Assembly (NCBI RefSeq): GCF_901000735.1
Contig: NC_081542.1
Coordinates: 16,035,577 to 16,099,576, forward strand
Source of the DNA: Corylus avellana
Lineage: Eukaryota > Streptophyta > Magnoliopsida > Fagales > Betulaceae
DNA length: 64,000 nt
Direction of reading: 5' to 3'
Part shown: positions 38,401 to 50,760 of the stretch, in pieces
Position numbering within the stretch: position 1 is the first letter of the stretch
Layout of the letters: every line of letters begins with the position of its first letter
Made by a program: the position numbers and the translations under genes
Notes under the pieces: model-generated
The model's input: only the letters and a program-made list of their open reading frames with translations
The model's database searches: none
What the model was told of the DNA's origin: nothing

Positions 38401-40933
38401 AATCTTACCTATATATATCTCGACGCTACCAAATCTAATAAGCGGGCAGGAATTACAGCCCGTATGCAAAGATTTCCTTTTTTTTTTTTATATATTTCAG
38501 TCAAGTAATGATAAATTTATGGACCATTGAAGCAAATGCCATTGATTTTAGGCTCCGCTAACAGGCGACCATAGTACAATTATCCTCAAATCCCAGATTG
38601 GCCAAGAGAGTAAAAGCTAAAAACTGATCCAAAGGCAAAAAAAAAGAAAAAAAAAAAAAGAACAGGCACAGTGGTGGTCTCATGCAATTATTGGCAACAT
38701 GTACAGAGCATAGAAAGTGGTTGTAGTTAAGCTTTTCAGCAAAGCCATATGCCCTCCCAGAGAGGGTTGAGAATTTTCCTCTCTTTCTCGAGCCCACCCC
38801 CACTGATGATGCCTGCAGCCTTTGCCAAAGTAATTCTTTCTTTAAATAATCACCAAACCAGAAAGGCAGAAGGGTGATATAAATTCGTTGCTCTATTCCT
38901 TCTGTTTACGAAAAAAGAATATTTACCAAAAGACTTTTTTAGGCCCATGATCGATCAAGATGATCAAACTTGAACAACAAGATAACTTCTAATCGAAGCT
39001 AGGTCAAATTTTACCATGCACAGTAATTTTTTTCTGGATATATATGCATGGGAACATGCATGTACCTGAAATAGGATTTGTTCCATTTTCTTTTTCTATT
39101 TCTTTTGGTGTCAAAATATGATTTGACAACCCTTTTTTTTTCTTTCTTTCTTTTTTGACAAAGGGGATTAGACATCACATGACTACTCATTAAGGCCAAG
39201 GAAAAGCACTAATGCTTTCATTAATGAATAATGAACCTACTTGATTAAGATTCTCTTTTCTAGGATAATATCAACATTACGATTTTAATGGTAAAATGTT
39301 TAATCAAATCGGTTTTCAATAGTTTTGAGGATTTTGGATATATGATTAAGCCTTAACAATTGTTATTAAAACAGGCACCACGTCATAGTCTCGAGTCACA
39401 GAGAAAGTGATATATACGCTCGTATGAGTATAGTTGCATAGTAGTGAAGCGGTCAAAAAAAAGAAAAGAAATGATTAATATCGAATGAACGTGAATATAT
39501 AGAATACAACTTCGTGAATTCGAAAGTGTAGTAAAATATCAAGATCTTAAAGGCTAAGGATTTAACCAAATGAGTATCCTAGGCGGTACTTAAAAGTTGT
39601 GGATGCAACAAATTTTGTAATAAAGATAGATAGATAGATAAGCTTTAAAGTCACGGGGAATTTTTTCTCCCACCTCTCTTTTTCTCAAATGTGTTTCCAC
39701 ATGTCACAGATGCTTTTCTCACCATCTAATTTATCAACTCCAAGTATATATAACCCTCAAAGATTCTTCACAAACAGGATTATTCTGATCATGGTAGTGA
39801 GGGAACATACATATATACGTAACATACCCATGCCGATGCCGTCATGCCATTGTTCATACATGTCAAAATCAGTGCCATGACGATGCTCTATAATTTGCTC
39901 TTGTCCTGGCAGGCCAGCTGCATCATCAGTCATCAGTATGATGCATGCTGCATGCATGCACATGGATGGCACATAATTGTGTTGCAGGGCTGGCCAATAA
40001 TTACCCTTAATTTCCTAGTTCGGAAATCGAAAAATTGTTTTCTCTTGTTGTTTTCCTGGGAAAGAGCACAAAAAACTCGATGCTTTAATCGATTTTTACA
40101 GTTAAGATTTTAGAAAATTATGGTCCTCTGTAATCTATTGATGGACAAGTAGTGTGTTGAAGAGATATATGTCGAAATTAATGTTTTCTAGTCAGTTTGC
40201 TCCCAACATGTGGAAGAAACGTAATTGCATGCATGCCTGAAATGGTGGGTTTTTTTGGGGACCATAGCAGCCATGAAGGGAATGAGAAGCTGGAAGCTAC
40301 ATGCAGTAGCGTGTAAGAAAGTTTCTGCACTTCAGTTGAGCCCATATGCAGTGGATAAAATGGTCCCTAGAGCAGTGCTATAATGTGTTTTAACCGACTA
40401 CCCATGAATATATTTGGCACTTTTGACAAAAAGGTTGTCCTTTGTCTAAAGCCTTCATGCCTCAAAATCGTAACATTGAAAATTAAGGACCCGTCTTATA
40501 ATATTAATTAAATAATTAAATTTATCAATTTTTATTTTTATTTGTTTAAGTTTTTGAGACAATGGGTAATTTTATTTGAATTCCAACTTCACAATCTTCA
40601 CCTTCATTTCAGTTGAAATATTTCACGTGTTGGCAAAAAAAAAAAAGAGCATAAAAAATGACTTAAAGATATTGGTAAGACACATATAGTTTTTTAGATG
40701 AACAAATATGATTATTATTCCAAGTTATATATGTTATATAGTCGAATAGGCAGTAAAAATTATGCAGGGTTTGGGTCTTGTGGATCCTATCTGAAGCAAA
40801 GAATACCTAAGACTTGACAATAGGCTGTGGCCTGTCCTATCTTGCTCAAGAGTGGGCAAGGTCCATTATATATTGGCCCATATGCAAAGCCAAGCATTTC
40901 CTCAAAGTTCACATTTAAATGAGATTTCAAATT

Positions 40934-41021
40934 TTGGAACCACGTCTAATGAACCGAAGGTCACTAGTTCGAATCTCCCTCCCCCTCTTGTGTGAACATG
41001 TCAAAAAAAAAAAAAAAAAAA
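40934..41021 (+). mobile_element. 5'-truncated copy of the tRNA-derived SINE
   Basis: It carries the B box and body (GGTCACTAGTTCGAATCTCC ... CTCTTGTGTGAACATGTC) and an A tail of about 19, but lacks the A-box head present at 3541. The octamer TTCAAATT flanks it at 40926-40933 and 41022-41029, consistent with a target duplication. It lies 3' of the BXL2 gene. Confidence 0.72.
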
Positions 41022-41576
41022 TTCAAATTACCACAAGTCCTTCATTGTCTTAGTGACAGTTTGATTTGAAAAAAATAGTGATTTCAAAATGCTGGTTTAA
41101 TGAAAATATGGTTCTTTTTTTTTTAATATTGTTAAGCTAGCGTTTGATAAAATCAGTAAATGAGTTTTATTAATGTCAATTAAGCCTTTAAAATCGTGTA
41201 TTTTTAAAAACGCTCCGCTATTTTCCAAATGGAACACTTTCTACAATCTTGTTTAGAAACAAAAATTACATAGCCAGGACTTCATAACCAGGCAAGTAGA
41301 ATTCTCAAACCCAACTATGATTTATGCAATAAGCTTGCTAAAAAAAGATTACAAATAGTAGTACAATTGCAACAATAAGTTTCAATATCTAAATGCAAAA
41401 TTATATCTTTCAGCTTGCGCTCTGGTTTTTTATTTCTTTTTCTTGGTATCTTCTTCCTCCTGGTAGACCATAATTTCCTTGAATGTGTGCCTGAGAATGC
41501 TGCTATAATTCTTGAAAACAATGAAGCAAATGGGTATTTATCGGTGGGAAAGACGAGGTTTCAAATGCATAGAAAT

Positions 41577-44500
41577 TTAAGATTTGATCACTCCAAGTGT
41601 TGCCGCTTGAAGAGAAACAGAGTGCTTGATAGCACCAATATGAAGATTGTGTTGACCCAACGGAATTCTGCGAATACCAGACCTGTCCACGACGCTGAGG
41701 AACTTGCACACGTGGATATTGATTCGGAGTCGCTGATGAGCCCTGGCAGGGACGTGAATTTTATCGAAGGCGACCAGTTGTTTGTGCGGAGCCCAATGGC
41801 CGGCCGGCGGCGAGGAAAATATCAGCACAGTGTGGGAGCCATCCATGGAGCCTGTGTTTTTGACTTGCAGATCGATACCCAGAGAGATTTTGTTACATTT
41901 TGCGTGTGTGACCCTGATTGCCTTGCCGGAAAGGGTTGTGTTTCCGCGAGCATGGCGGCCGTCGAGAGGGATGGCTACCACGGCGGGAGCTCTGGCTATG
42001 GTGTGAACAAACTTGGTGTAGCTCATCCCGTGCCCAAATGGATACACCACTGGACCTCTGTAGAATCTGTAGCTTCTTCCAGGGTAGCCGTTTGATTTGC
42101 TTGGTCTCATTGCCATGGCTGTCATAGGCAAATTTTTAAGGTACTCTTGTGGGTACCATGTCATAGGTAACTTGCCCCCTGAAACCCACACAAAAGGGTT
42201 ATTTGATGTTGGGAAGAGACTTTAAACGCAGCAAAGAATTAGGGCTTATAATTTTTGAAATAATCACCCATTCGATGCAAAATTAATGAGTTATAATCAA
42301 GTAAAATAGAATTTTAATCAAATGGGATTAATTCGATTAAACATTATTAATAAATCGGTCGCTTTTAGGTCAAAGACATTAAGCGACTCCCATATCGCCT
42401 ATAAATTAAAACTTTTTTTTTTATCATTAAAAAATTAAAACCCTAAAGTTTAAGACAAATTACTCTCAACATTTTTTTTTTTTTTTGAAATGGCCATTTA
42501 AGGGGGAAAGGGAAATTCGAACTAGTGATTTTCGCTGATTGAGTTATTCCTCGAAAACAAAATTACCCTTAACTAATTGTAAAGATATAACTTCGATGGT
42601 GTAATTTATTTTTACATTCAATAATTGAGATTATTGTGCAAATATAATTGTATGAAATGCTATTTTTGTACTCAAATAACTTTGTTAATTAAATAAGTTA
42701 TATTAGTCTAGTCACGGCAACTCAATACAACTATTTTATTAAATATATTATGCAAGTGTTACCCGCCTATTTAAATGGGTTGTTAGAATTGAAAAGACTA
42801 ATCCGTTTAATTAAATAAATTAAATTTGGATTGACCCATATAATTTTATCAACAAGACCTAAACACAAATCGATAGCCCTATTATTTTGTAAGGAAAAAA
42901 GTGAACCTGGGTTGGATGTTCCAAACAAGATATCCGCAATGGCAGCTCCCCCAGCCTGGCCAGGGTAACCGGCCCATACGATAGCAGAAATGCGTGGATC
43001 ATTATGGGCAAAAGCCACATCAATGGGGCCGCCAGACATCAAGACCAAGATGGTTGGACCCTTGGAGGCTGCCGCCACCTTAGACACGAGCTCTTGCTGG
43101 CGCCCTGGTAAAAGGAGCCCGGCCCTGTCCCTGAACTCTGCCTCAACAGATTGGTCAAGCCCCACCACTAAAACCGTCGCATCTGCGTTACGGGCAGCAT
43201 CAACCGCCGCGCCGAAGAGCTGGTCTTTGGCACAAGCTACGTTGGCGCACCCCTGTTGGTGAATTGTCTTCGCATATCTCCCAATTCCTTGTAGGGGACT
43301 TGTGTATCCACATGCAACACCTACAAAAAAGCCCACAATCAAAGTGTTTCAAAGCCCATTTGCAAGAAATTGTATCTCATTTATTATTTGAATTAGCAAT
43401 AAATTACTGAAATTCGAATCCAATAAATTTTAGTAAAATTTTGGGAAGAAAAATGTTAAGGGTACTAACTATTTTACTAACATATGGGTATTAACATGAT
43501 GTGTACTGTGTAGTTTATTCATTAGATATGATTAAAACAATTAATAAAAAAAATGCTACAAATACCAATAAATAAGTTCCACCTCATGTTAGTACTCATC
43601 TGTTAGTAAAGTTAGTACCTTAGTATTTCTCTTTTGAGAAATCTTCACAAATGACCCCTATGAACTTTCACTCGTTTTGAGAAAACTCCAAATTTCAAAA
43701 ACTCTCAAATTCACTCATTAAACTTTCAATTTGATGTAATATACCTCATCCGCCAATTTTTAGTGTTAACTTCAACGAAAACTAACAAAAATACCAATTC
43801 GGTCACAAGAGTAAATTTGAATTTTTTTTTTTTTTAAAAAAATCAGAAATATGAAAGTCATTTAATCATGTTTAACATCCGTTTAACATTGAAAATTGAT
43901 GAAATGTGGTATGTTGCATCAAATTCAAAGTTGAGGAAATAAGATTCAGAGTTTTTAAAATTTAAGAGGGCTTCTCGAACCAAATGGTAGTTAAGGGTCC
44001 TAAATGAAATTTGTCATAAAAATTTTGGTATCCTTAACATTTTTCTCATTGGTAGATCTTTTTGAAGGGAGAGAAGGATAATTTACCAGCATAGTTTCCG
44101 ATCATGGTGTCAGTGACATTGGAATTAGGCCCAATGACAGCGACGGTAAGGTGACGGCGAGCGGACAGAGGCAGTGAAGGGCCGCGGTTCTTGAGAAGAA
44201 CAATGCCTTGCTTGGCGGCTTCAAAGGCGAGCTCTTGGTGAGCTGGGGTGCACACATCTTTCGGGCCAAGGTTTCCAAAAGGGTGCGCCGACGGCTCTCC
44301 GTCAAACATCCCCAGCCTCATTTGGACATTGAGTGTGTTGACCAAAGCGCCATTGATGTCCGTCTCCTTCAACAGCCCTCTTTTTACTGCGTCCTCCGTG
44401 TGTACGGCTAGGAAAGGCCCACAGTCCAAATCCAATCCTGAACGTACATCACCAAAATGTTACTCTCTATATTTTCATGCACATTTATTATGCATGTATG

Positions 44501-47500
44501 ATTCAATCTTTATATTTCTCTAACCTGCTTTGATGGCATCAGCAGCTGCTTCTTCTGCTGTTGATGTATAATGTTGCTGATCATAGTAAACCCCGACTGA
44601 ATCACAATCTGAGACAATGTACCTACGGGTCCCCCAATTGAACATAAATATAATCAAACAGCTCAAGATCTGCTCAAACAAGTAAATCTTAGGAGTGTAC
44701 AAACAGAACAGTTATAACCGTATAATCGCATAACCGCTTAGGACGAGACGGTTAGCAGTTTTAGAGGTAGGAAAAAATGGTTAATAACCGTTAACCACTT
44801 ACCCTTATATATAATAATATAAATATATATTTTTTATATTAAAAATATAACATTAAAACGACGTCTTTAACACCAAAACAATGTCGTTCTAAATACGAGT
44901 TAACGATAGAGTTTCATTATATTCAATTTTTTTTTTTATAACACTTTCATCCAAAATTATTTAAAATAAGCCCAAAAAATAGGCACAATGAAGGCCCAAA
45001 ACAACTTAAAAAGTCCATATAGAAAAAAGCGGTTATTGATTTGTATAACAACTAACTACTAGTTATAAAATAACAGCTAATTGTCTAAGTAGAGCGGTTG
45101 TAATTATTAAAATTCAACAACTACCTTAGGAGATTGCAGTTAGTGGTTTTAGCTAATAACCGCAACCACTTGTACATCCTTAGAGCATTCCCAATGGAGG
45201 AGCCATATTTTTATGTAAAATGGCTTCTCAAAACTCACTTTTATCTAGTTTAGCTAAACCATTTTTATATGTTTCTACATTCCATTAGCTATATTTCTAT
45301 CTATTCTATTAAAATATTATTAAAAGCAATAAAAGTTTTGGGAAAAAGAGAATATGTAAGAAAAAATTAAAAAAATTTTGGGAAAAAGAGAACATGCAGA
45401 GAAAAAGTAGGAAAAGATTTGGGAAAAAGAGAAAATAAGTGAGAAACAATGAAAAATAAAATAGCTCCCTTGAAAAGTGCTGCTACATTTAGTTTTTTTA
45501 TAGCTCTTCCAATCAAATATCTATTTTACATTTTCTTTTAGCTAATCCAATGTAGGGAGATTTGTAAACATTTGAAGAGCCATTTTAGATAAAAGTAACA
45601 TTTAGCTCTTCCATTGGGAATGCTCTTATTCATTACAAATCCCCCTACATTGGATTAGCTAAAAAAAAATATAAAATAGATATTTGATTAAAAGAGATAA
45701 GAAAAAATAAAATAAATAAAAAATAAAAATTAAATGTAGCAGCACTTTTAAGTGAGCCATTTTATTTTTTATTGGTTCTCACTTATTTTCTCTTTTTTTG
45801 TCTCTCACATGTTCTCTTTTTCCTAAAACTTTTCATATTTTTTCTCACATGTTTTTTTTTTTTTCCAAAATTTTTCTTACTTTTAATAATATTTAAATAA
45901 TATACATAAAAATATAGTTAATTAGATGTAGGATACTTTTAAAAATTTATTAGCTAAATTAGATAAAGTGAGTTTCAAAAAGTCAATTTGAATAAAAATT
46001 TGGCCCTTCCATTCAAAATATTCTAAATTGTAAAATTGTTAGAAAATTTATATCGAAAAACCTACCCATCAAGTTTCCAAACCCCACGTACTGTTTTACG
46101 CAGGAGATTAGGGTCAGCACAGGTGGGCACACCATTGACTTGATTGTAGGAGCACATGACACTGGCCACCTTGCCCTCCTTCACACACATTTTGAATGGA
46201 ACATCGAAAGTATCCTCAATGTCCTGTTTGCTAACCTGCACACATCGTGACCCATCCGTCAGCTGTCATGTCACGTGAGCTGTTAAAAACATCATGGGAT
46301 TAGGTACCCAAAAAGTTCATAACATAATGCACCAACTTGCCATAATAATATCACACACAAAAATACTTTAACCTAATTTCCTTTTAAATAGAAATAAAAA
46401 GGGAAAAAATGTGATTTTTAAATGTATTTTCAATAAATTATATGTTCAAAATGCATGAAAAAATAAAAAATAAAAAATAAAAATCTATCCTTTCTTTTCT
46501 CGGTGCAGAGAAGAGAAGGATGGGAATTCTAGACATGGTGTGACATGAAAGAAAGTGCATTGTTGGTCCCGGATTCTGATGCCATGAATTTCAAAGAGTG
46601 GGCCACCAACACTCGCCCATTATCCTCACGGTCGACCATTGCACACATGATCAAATTACACGTCAGCTATATCAGCGGTCTGAAACCGATGATCACACTC
46701 ACACAGTCACACGTACGTAAATATCCCACAATTACCTTGGCGTTGAAATGAAACCTATCAACCCCATTCCAATTGTCCAGGTCATAAGCCGTGAAGTGCT
46801 TGCAACAGGCCGCAACCTTCAACTTGTTACCGTCATTTCCCTGTAGACCTCTCACGTAGCTGGCAGCATATGTACCGACTACCACGGGGTCTTCACCAGG
46901 AGTCTCCTGTCCACGTCCCCACCTCGGGTCTCTGAAAACGTTGACGTTGGGGCTCCAATATGTGAGCCCCGCCTTTCCCCCATTGTACATCGCTCTTGCC
47001 TCGTCTGACACAACCTGCGACACCGGTCCACGTTAGAATATTTGTAGCTTTGCTGCTAACATGCGCAAATATAATATCATGGGCAAGTTGAAGACCAACA
47101 GGAAATACAATAAAATAAAGTTATGGACAGATTGAGAATTTATTCAACCAATGATGGCTCTGGCCTCTGGGTGAAACCTGCTGCCAGCTGCTTGATGTGA
47201 TAGAAAGGAAAAAGGGAACGTACTTGTACTTTAATTCTTTTAATTGGCCAATTAATTGAAGTAAAAGCTTAATTAGTTAGTAGATCCAATAGAAAGACAT
47301 ATATAATTACATTCATGAAATAACAAAAGTTTCTATCATTATCTCTACTAATTAATCCATGAATAATTCATTCTCACTCACTTTTATTTTATATGTAATT
47401 TTATGTCTTTCAGAATTTATTGTTGAGAGAAATGTTTGTTTTCTTTATTCTACACTTTTTTTTTTTTATTTGCCCCAGATTTGTCCCCACATTATTTGTA

Positions 47501-48279
47501 TGCCAACCAAACAAATAGAACAAAGCAGTTTGGTTTGTTAATGTTTTTTCAGATAATGTTTTTTGTATTTTTGTTTGTAAAAATATGAAAAAGTAAAAAA
47601 TAATTTATAAAAAAGACAAAATTATGCGATATTGTAAGTAGATATTTTTCTTTTTCTTTACAATAACGTAAGCTATATGCTGAGAAGCTAAAAGCTACCA
47701 ATTTTCTATTCAAAGATACTCTCTTTTAGCACACTAACAAAAAGAGATCAACCGAAAGCTGCTCTGTGGCTCTTAATAGGAAGCAGAGCATAATCTTTAC
47801 CTAATATACTTAATAATATTCAGATATTTATTTAAAAAAAGAAAAAAGAAAAAAGAAAAAGAAAACCGTCTCACCCGTCCGATTGCTTCCCACAAGGATG
47901 CATTGAAAGAAGCAGCGGTGGTGATAACCTGAGGGAAGCTAGTGGCGCCAGGGAAGTCCTCACCAAACTTCGTTCCGGGACCCACATTCGAGACCCCATG
48001 AAGAGCCTCCGACCACCACTCGTACCCTTTGATCCTCAGGCGCGGCACCGCCGCCGCATTGTTCACCAGCAGGCGAACCTTCTCTTGCAGCGTCAACCTT
48101 CCGATAAGGTCCCTCACTCTCTCCGGTATTGGCAGTGAAACCCGACAAAACGGCAAGTTCCTCGTCGTTGCGTCTTTTGGGTCGCAAGCAAATGGCTCGC
48201 GGGCCTCACTGGGGTGCCGAGAAACGCCCCAGAGGAGGAGGAGGAGGAGGAAGACGGCGAAGAGGGATGAGGAGGGCAT
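41577..48279 (-). CDS. BXL2: Beta-D-xylosidase, glycoside hydrolase family 3
   Basis: Seven minus-strand exons (47875-48279, 46736-47014, 46066-46235, 44525-44622, 44087-44437, 42907-43320, 41577-42178) give 772 residues, the usual length for plant BXL enzymes. A signal peptide (about 1-26) directs it to the apoplast. The GH3 (beta/alpha)8 domain has [26 protein letters not shown] and IVSDCDSV, where D290 is the expected nucleophile. The second GH3 domain has GLDQSVEAE (E494/E496 region, acid/base) and MSGGPIDV, followed by a fibronectin III-like C-terminus. It removes xylosyl and possibly arabinosyl units from cell-wall xylans and arabinoxylans. [14 protein letters not shown] and the C-terminal ATLGVIKS favour the BXL2 group over BXL1. 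MPSSS is chosen as the start because the signal peptide follows directly. Nothing is broken. Confidence 0.93.
42470..42555 (-). mobile_element. Degraded SINE fragment in BXL2 intron 6
   Basis: In reverse orientation a T run is followed by 'gaaattcgaactagtga', the complement of the SINE B box and its neighbours. It is more diverged than the copies at 3541 and 40934. Confidence 0.5.
42700..42880. repeat. Dispersed 'TTTAATTAAATAA' repeat in BXL2 intron 6
   Basis: Shows 'ctaatccgtttaattaaata' and 'gacccatataattttatcaa', the order seen at 14462-14650. It is a non-coding degraded copy. Confidence 0.45.
43446..43631. mobile_element. Hairpin MITE in BXL2 intron 5
   Basis: The left arm (GGTACTAACTATTTTACTAA near 43461) is matched by the inverted right arm (as reverse complement GGTACTAACTTTACTAACA). 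Both arms continue into AACATGATG / AACATGAGG, so pairing extends for about 50 bases with mismatches around an AT-rich loop. It has no coding content. Superfamily is uncertain. Confidence 0.65.
44690..45182. mobile_element. hAT-like non-autonomous element in BXL2 intron 3
   Basis: The left end TAGGAGTGTACAAACAG is mirrored by the right end (reverse complement TAAGGATGTACAAGTGG). The subterminal parts are rich in 'taaccg' and 'ggttat' repeats, as in hAT-like elements with TAGGGGTGTACAAACGG ends. Its right edge abuts the next MITE, so a target duplication cannot be seen. Confidence 0.6.
45183..45625. mobile_element. Tourist-like MITE, 443 bp, in BXL2 intron 3
   Basis: The terminal repeats are GAGCATTCCCAATGGAGGAG and its counterpart (right end, reverse complement, GAGCATTCCCAATGGAAGAG). 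TTA flanks it at 45180-45182 and 45626-45628, the usual PIF/Harbinger target duplication. The inside has 'gggaaaaagagaa' repeats and no open frame. Confidence 0.85.
45629..46023. mobile_element. Inverted, truncated copy of the Tourist-like MITE
   Basis: Read in reverse, this follows the left part and middle of 45183-45625 (for example the 'aaactcacttt', 'agctaa', 'ttattaaaag' and 'aaaagagaacatg' order) with substitutions, but lacks its outer end of about 60 bases. With the neighbouring copy it forms a large inverted repeat of roughly 380-base arms. The outer terminus reads GAATATTTTGAATGG, more diverged from the consensus. Confidence 0.75.
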
Positions 48280-49604
48280 GGTGGTTGAAGCCAAGAGAAA
48301 TAATATATATATGTGTAATTGTGTTTGTGCAAGATGGTGGTGGATCAGTGCTGTATATATATATACATATAGGTGAAGGTGAGGCATGCACTTGTGGTAG
48401 AACGGCAGTGATGATGTAAGAGAACCGCTTTCATGATTGAATCTCCATTATTATATTACTTTTAATCTGTTTTAAGAAATGCCTACCTGATGGTGGATTG
48501 TAATCCGGTGGTACGTAACTACCTTTTTTTCAAGTTTAATTTAACTGCTAACCAAAAAAAAAAAAAAGAAGTGAATTTACCTGCCTTTTTTTTTAAAAAA
48601 AAAAAACAAAATATTAATAAATAATTAAAAAAAAAACATTCTTAAAAATGTAAAAAAACAATTTTCACTTTTATGGCGTATTGAAACTCTTTTAAACCAA
48701 AAATAAAAAAAATAAAAACTCATAAAACACATTAACAAACATAATCCTAACTTTTATTACAATTTCTTATCACGTCATTCACTAGATAGTTAAATTGATA
48801 AATGTCGTATAAATTGTTTGACAAAGAAAAAAAAAAAAAAAAAAACTTACAATAGAAGGTATAGTACCCTAATAAGACGGATTTGAATTTTTAACAACTT
48901 GTTATATGAATTGCTAGTAATTCAAGTAATAAATATGAAAGAGTCTTTATGTAGTTCACTTATCCGAATTAGACCGAATGTATGAGACATATCTTATATT
49001 TATGATTCAATTTACTAGCTATGTGAAAAAACAAAATTGTTAAAAATTCATATCCTAACTAGACTCTGAAAATGGTTCAGAAGAAAAATAATATGAAGTT
49101 GCTCATTTATGTGGGTGACAGGTGTTATTTATTGATTCGGTGTAGGTTTACCCAAACTTGAAAGGGCATTGGTGGTGGTGCTGTTCCCAAGTTCCAAGAG
49201 ATACTTAGTCAATATGTGACATTATAGAGTAATCGGGTGGATGGTAGATCATCTGATTGACTTCAATGCTTTTAAAGAGACGACAATTTCCTTCTCATTT
49301 CTGGCAACCATAAACAATTATGAGGGGAGCTCATTGCAAATTTGTGGTGATGGTTTTCTGAATTGACTATATTACGTATTTTCTTCCTTTTTCTTTGTAC
49401 TTTGTAGTGCCTTTAACTCCAAGGAATAAACAAAATGATGGCTTCATTTACCTCAACATAAAATATATTTTTTGGAAAAAATGTTCATAATGAAAGATAA
49501 GAAAAATACTAATTTTCGTCCGTTGATGCAATTTTTTAGACAATCGGACCAGCAATACAACTCTTGCTTAAAAAAAAAAGTCATTGAAAACGGTCGATCT
49601 TTCA
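48280..49604. other. 5' flank of BXL2 and gene-free region
   Basis: A CT-rich leader, a TATA region at 48353-48366 and then AT-rich sequence with A runs near 48555, 48593 and 48822. No other gene is seen. Confidence 0.55.
48353..48366 (-). promoter_or_regulatory. TATA box region of BXL2
   Basis: On the minus strand TATATATATACAGCAC lies about 75-90 bases above the BXL2 ATG. Because the tract is also a TA microsatellite, its role as the TATA box is likely but not certain. Confidence 0.45.
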
Positions 49605-49865
49605 AGTCTATGAGGGAGGAAAATGGTATACAGAGTGGGAGATGTGATCATGAGGGAGGAAAATTGTATAGAGAGTGGGAGATGTGATCTATGAGGGAGG
49701 AAAATTGTATAGAGAGTGGGAGATGTGATCATGAGGGAGGAAAATTGTATAGAGAGGGAGGAAAATTGTATAGAGAGTGGGAGATGTGATCTATGAGGAA
49801 AATTGTATAGAGAGTGGGAGATGTGATCTATGAGGGAGGAAAATTGTATAGAGAGTGGGAGATGT
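49605..49865 (+). repeat. Minisatellite with a unit of about 41 bp
   Basis: About seven head-to-tail units, some shortened, of a 41-base motif that contains ATGAGGGAGGAAAATTGTAT and AGAGAGTGGGAGATGTGATC. The array runs straight into a 20-N gap, so the true length is unknown. Confidence 0.9.
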
Positions 49866-49885
49866 NNNNNNNNNNNNNNNNNNNN
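49866..49885. other. Assembly gap of 20 N
   Basis: Twenty N at the edge of the minisatellite, so probably an assembly stop caused by the repeat. Confidence 0.98.
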
Positions 49886-50369
49886 TGGTGTCCCTTTTAA
49901 TAGGAAGTTCCTTAAATTTAGTTCTTTGGATGCACATTGCATGCTAAATTTGTGACGAGAAATGTTAGGTATTTTTTTATTGTTTTCCTGATATTCTCTT
50001 AGTGTAATATAGCTTTTAAAATCACAAATATATTAAAAGTCAATAATGATAATATAAAATTCAACGATAATTTTAAAGCTATATCACAATCGTTAACACC
50101 AAGTAACACCAGTTAACACTTAGCATTTTTTTTTATTTGTGGACTGTGTATTTAAATTTAATTTTATTAAAATCTAAAAAATAAAAGCATATATTAAAAG
50201 TGGTTAAATATCTAGTCTCATTGCTTCAACTTTATTTTTCCTCGTGGCTTCATTTATCACAGATGGTTGGAGCACGCATCGTTATTCCAGATTGATGACC
50301 GAATGCCACGCTGACCACCATATGCTGACACGTATACCAATCATTCTTAATTTTTTTAGTATTAAAATG
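49886..50369. other. Short AT-rich stretch
   Basis: No gene or clear element is seen between the gap and the hairpin repeat. Confidence 0.5.
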
Positions 50370-50760
50370 AAAAAAGATTGGGAGTGGCCGAGCCACCCTC
50401 GGTACCCACTGGGGGTGGTTTCGGCCACCCCCTTGCCACCCCCAATCTTTTTTCTTTTTTTTTTTAGAAAATACATTTTTTTTAATTAAAATATATATAT
50501 ATATATATATAAAGTAGGTGCTACGTGTCAACATGTGATTGGTCGACGTGGCATTTCGTTAAGTCAACTAATGGTCAACTGACGGATGACTAACTTGGTT
50601 TATTATCAAAACCACATGGACCTTCTATAATAAAAATAAAACCCAAAAAAAAAAAAAAAAAAAAAAGTTGAGAAACCCCAAAAAGATTTGAAGTATTTAA
50701 CCCATATTAAAATTACACACTTCTCTTGAATGCAATTAAAAAAAAAAAAAAAGTATTTAA
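50370..50760. repeat. Dispersed repeat with GGTGGC hairpins, copy B
   Basis: GAGTGGCCGAGCCACCCTC and GGGGGTGGTTTCGGCCACCC repeat the hairpins at 600-1090. Downstream, 'acatgtgattggtcgacgtgg' (split: ACATGTGATTGGTC, GACGTGG) and 'aaaaccacatgga' recall 1140-1210. It also holds a (TA)n tract at 50492-50510 and an A run at 50645. Confidence 0.5.

Larger units (their letters stand above)
37304..40933. other. Gene-free region left of the SINE copy
   Basis: No exon is supported. It includes repeats at 37735-37850, 37850-38130 and 38130-38400 (families noted elsewhere), A/T runs, and a cluster of CATGCA (RY) motifs at 39944-39961. Nothing else stands out. Confidence 0.55.

Noticed and set aside
39944..39961. 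RY (CATGCA) cluster as a seed-specific promoter
   Set aside because: No gene begins within several kilobases, so the motif cluster is probably chance.
41415..42095. A 226-codon plus-strand frame
   Set aside because: It is antisense to BXL2 exon 7, which fits the GH3 family and its splice phase.
48029..48376. Plus-strand open frames over the BXL2 first exon
   Set aside because: They are antisense shadows of the GC-rich signal-peptide exon.
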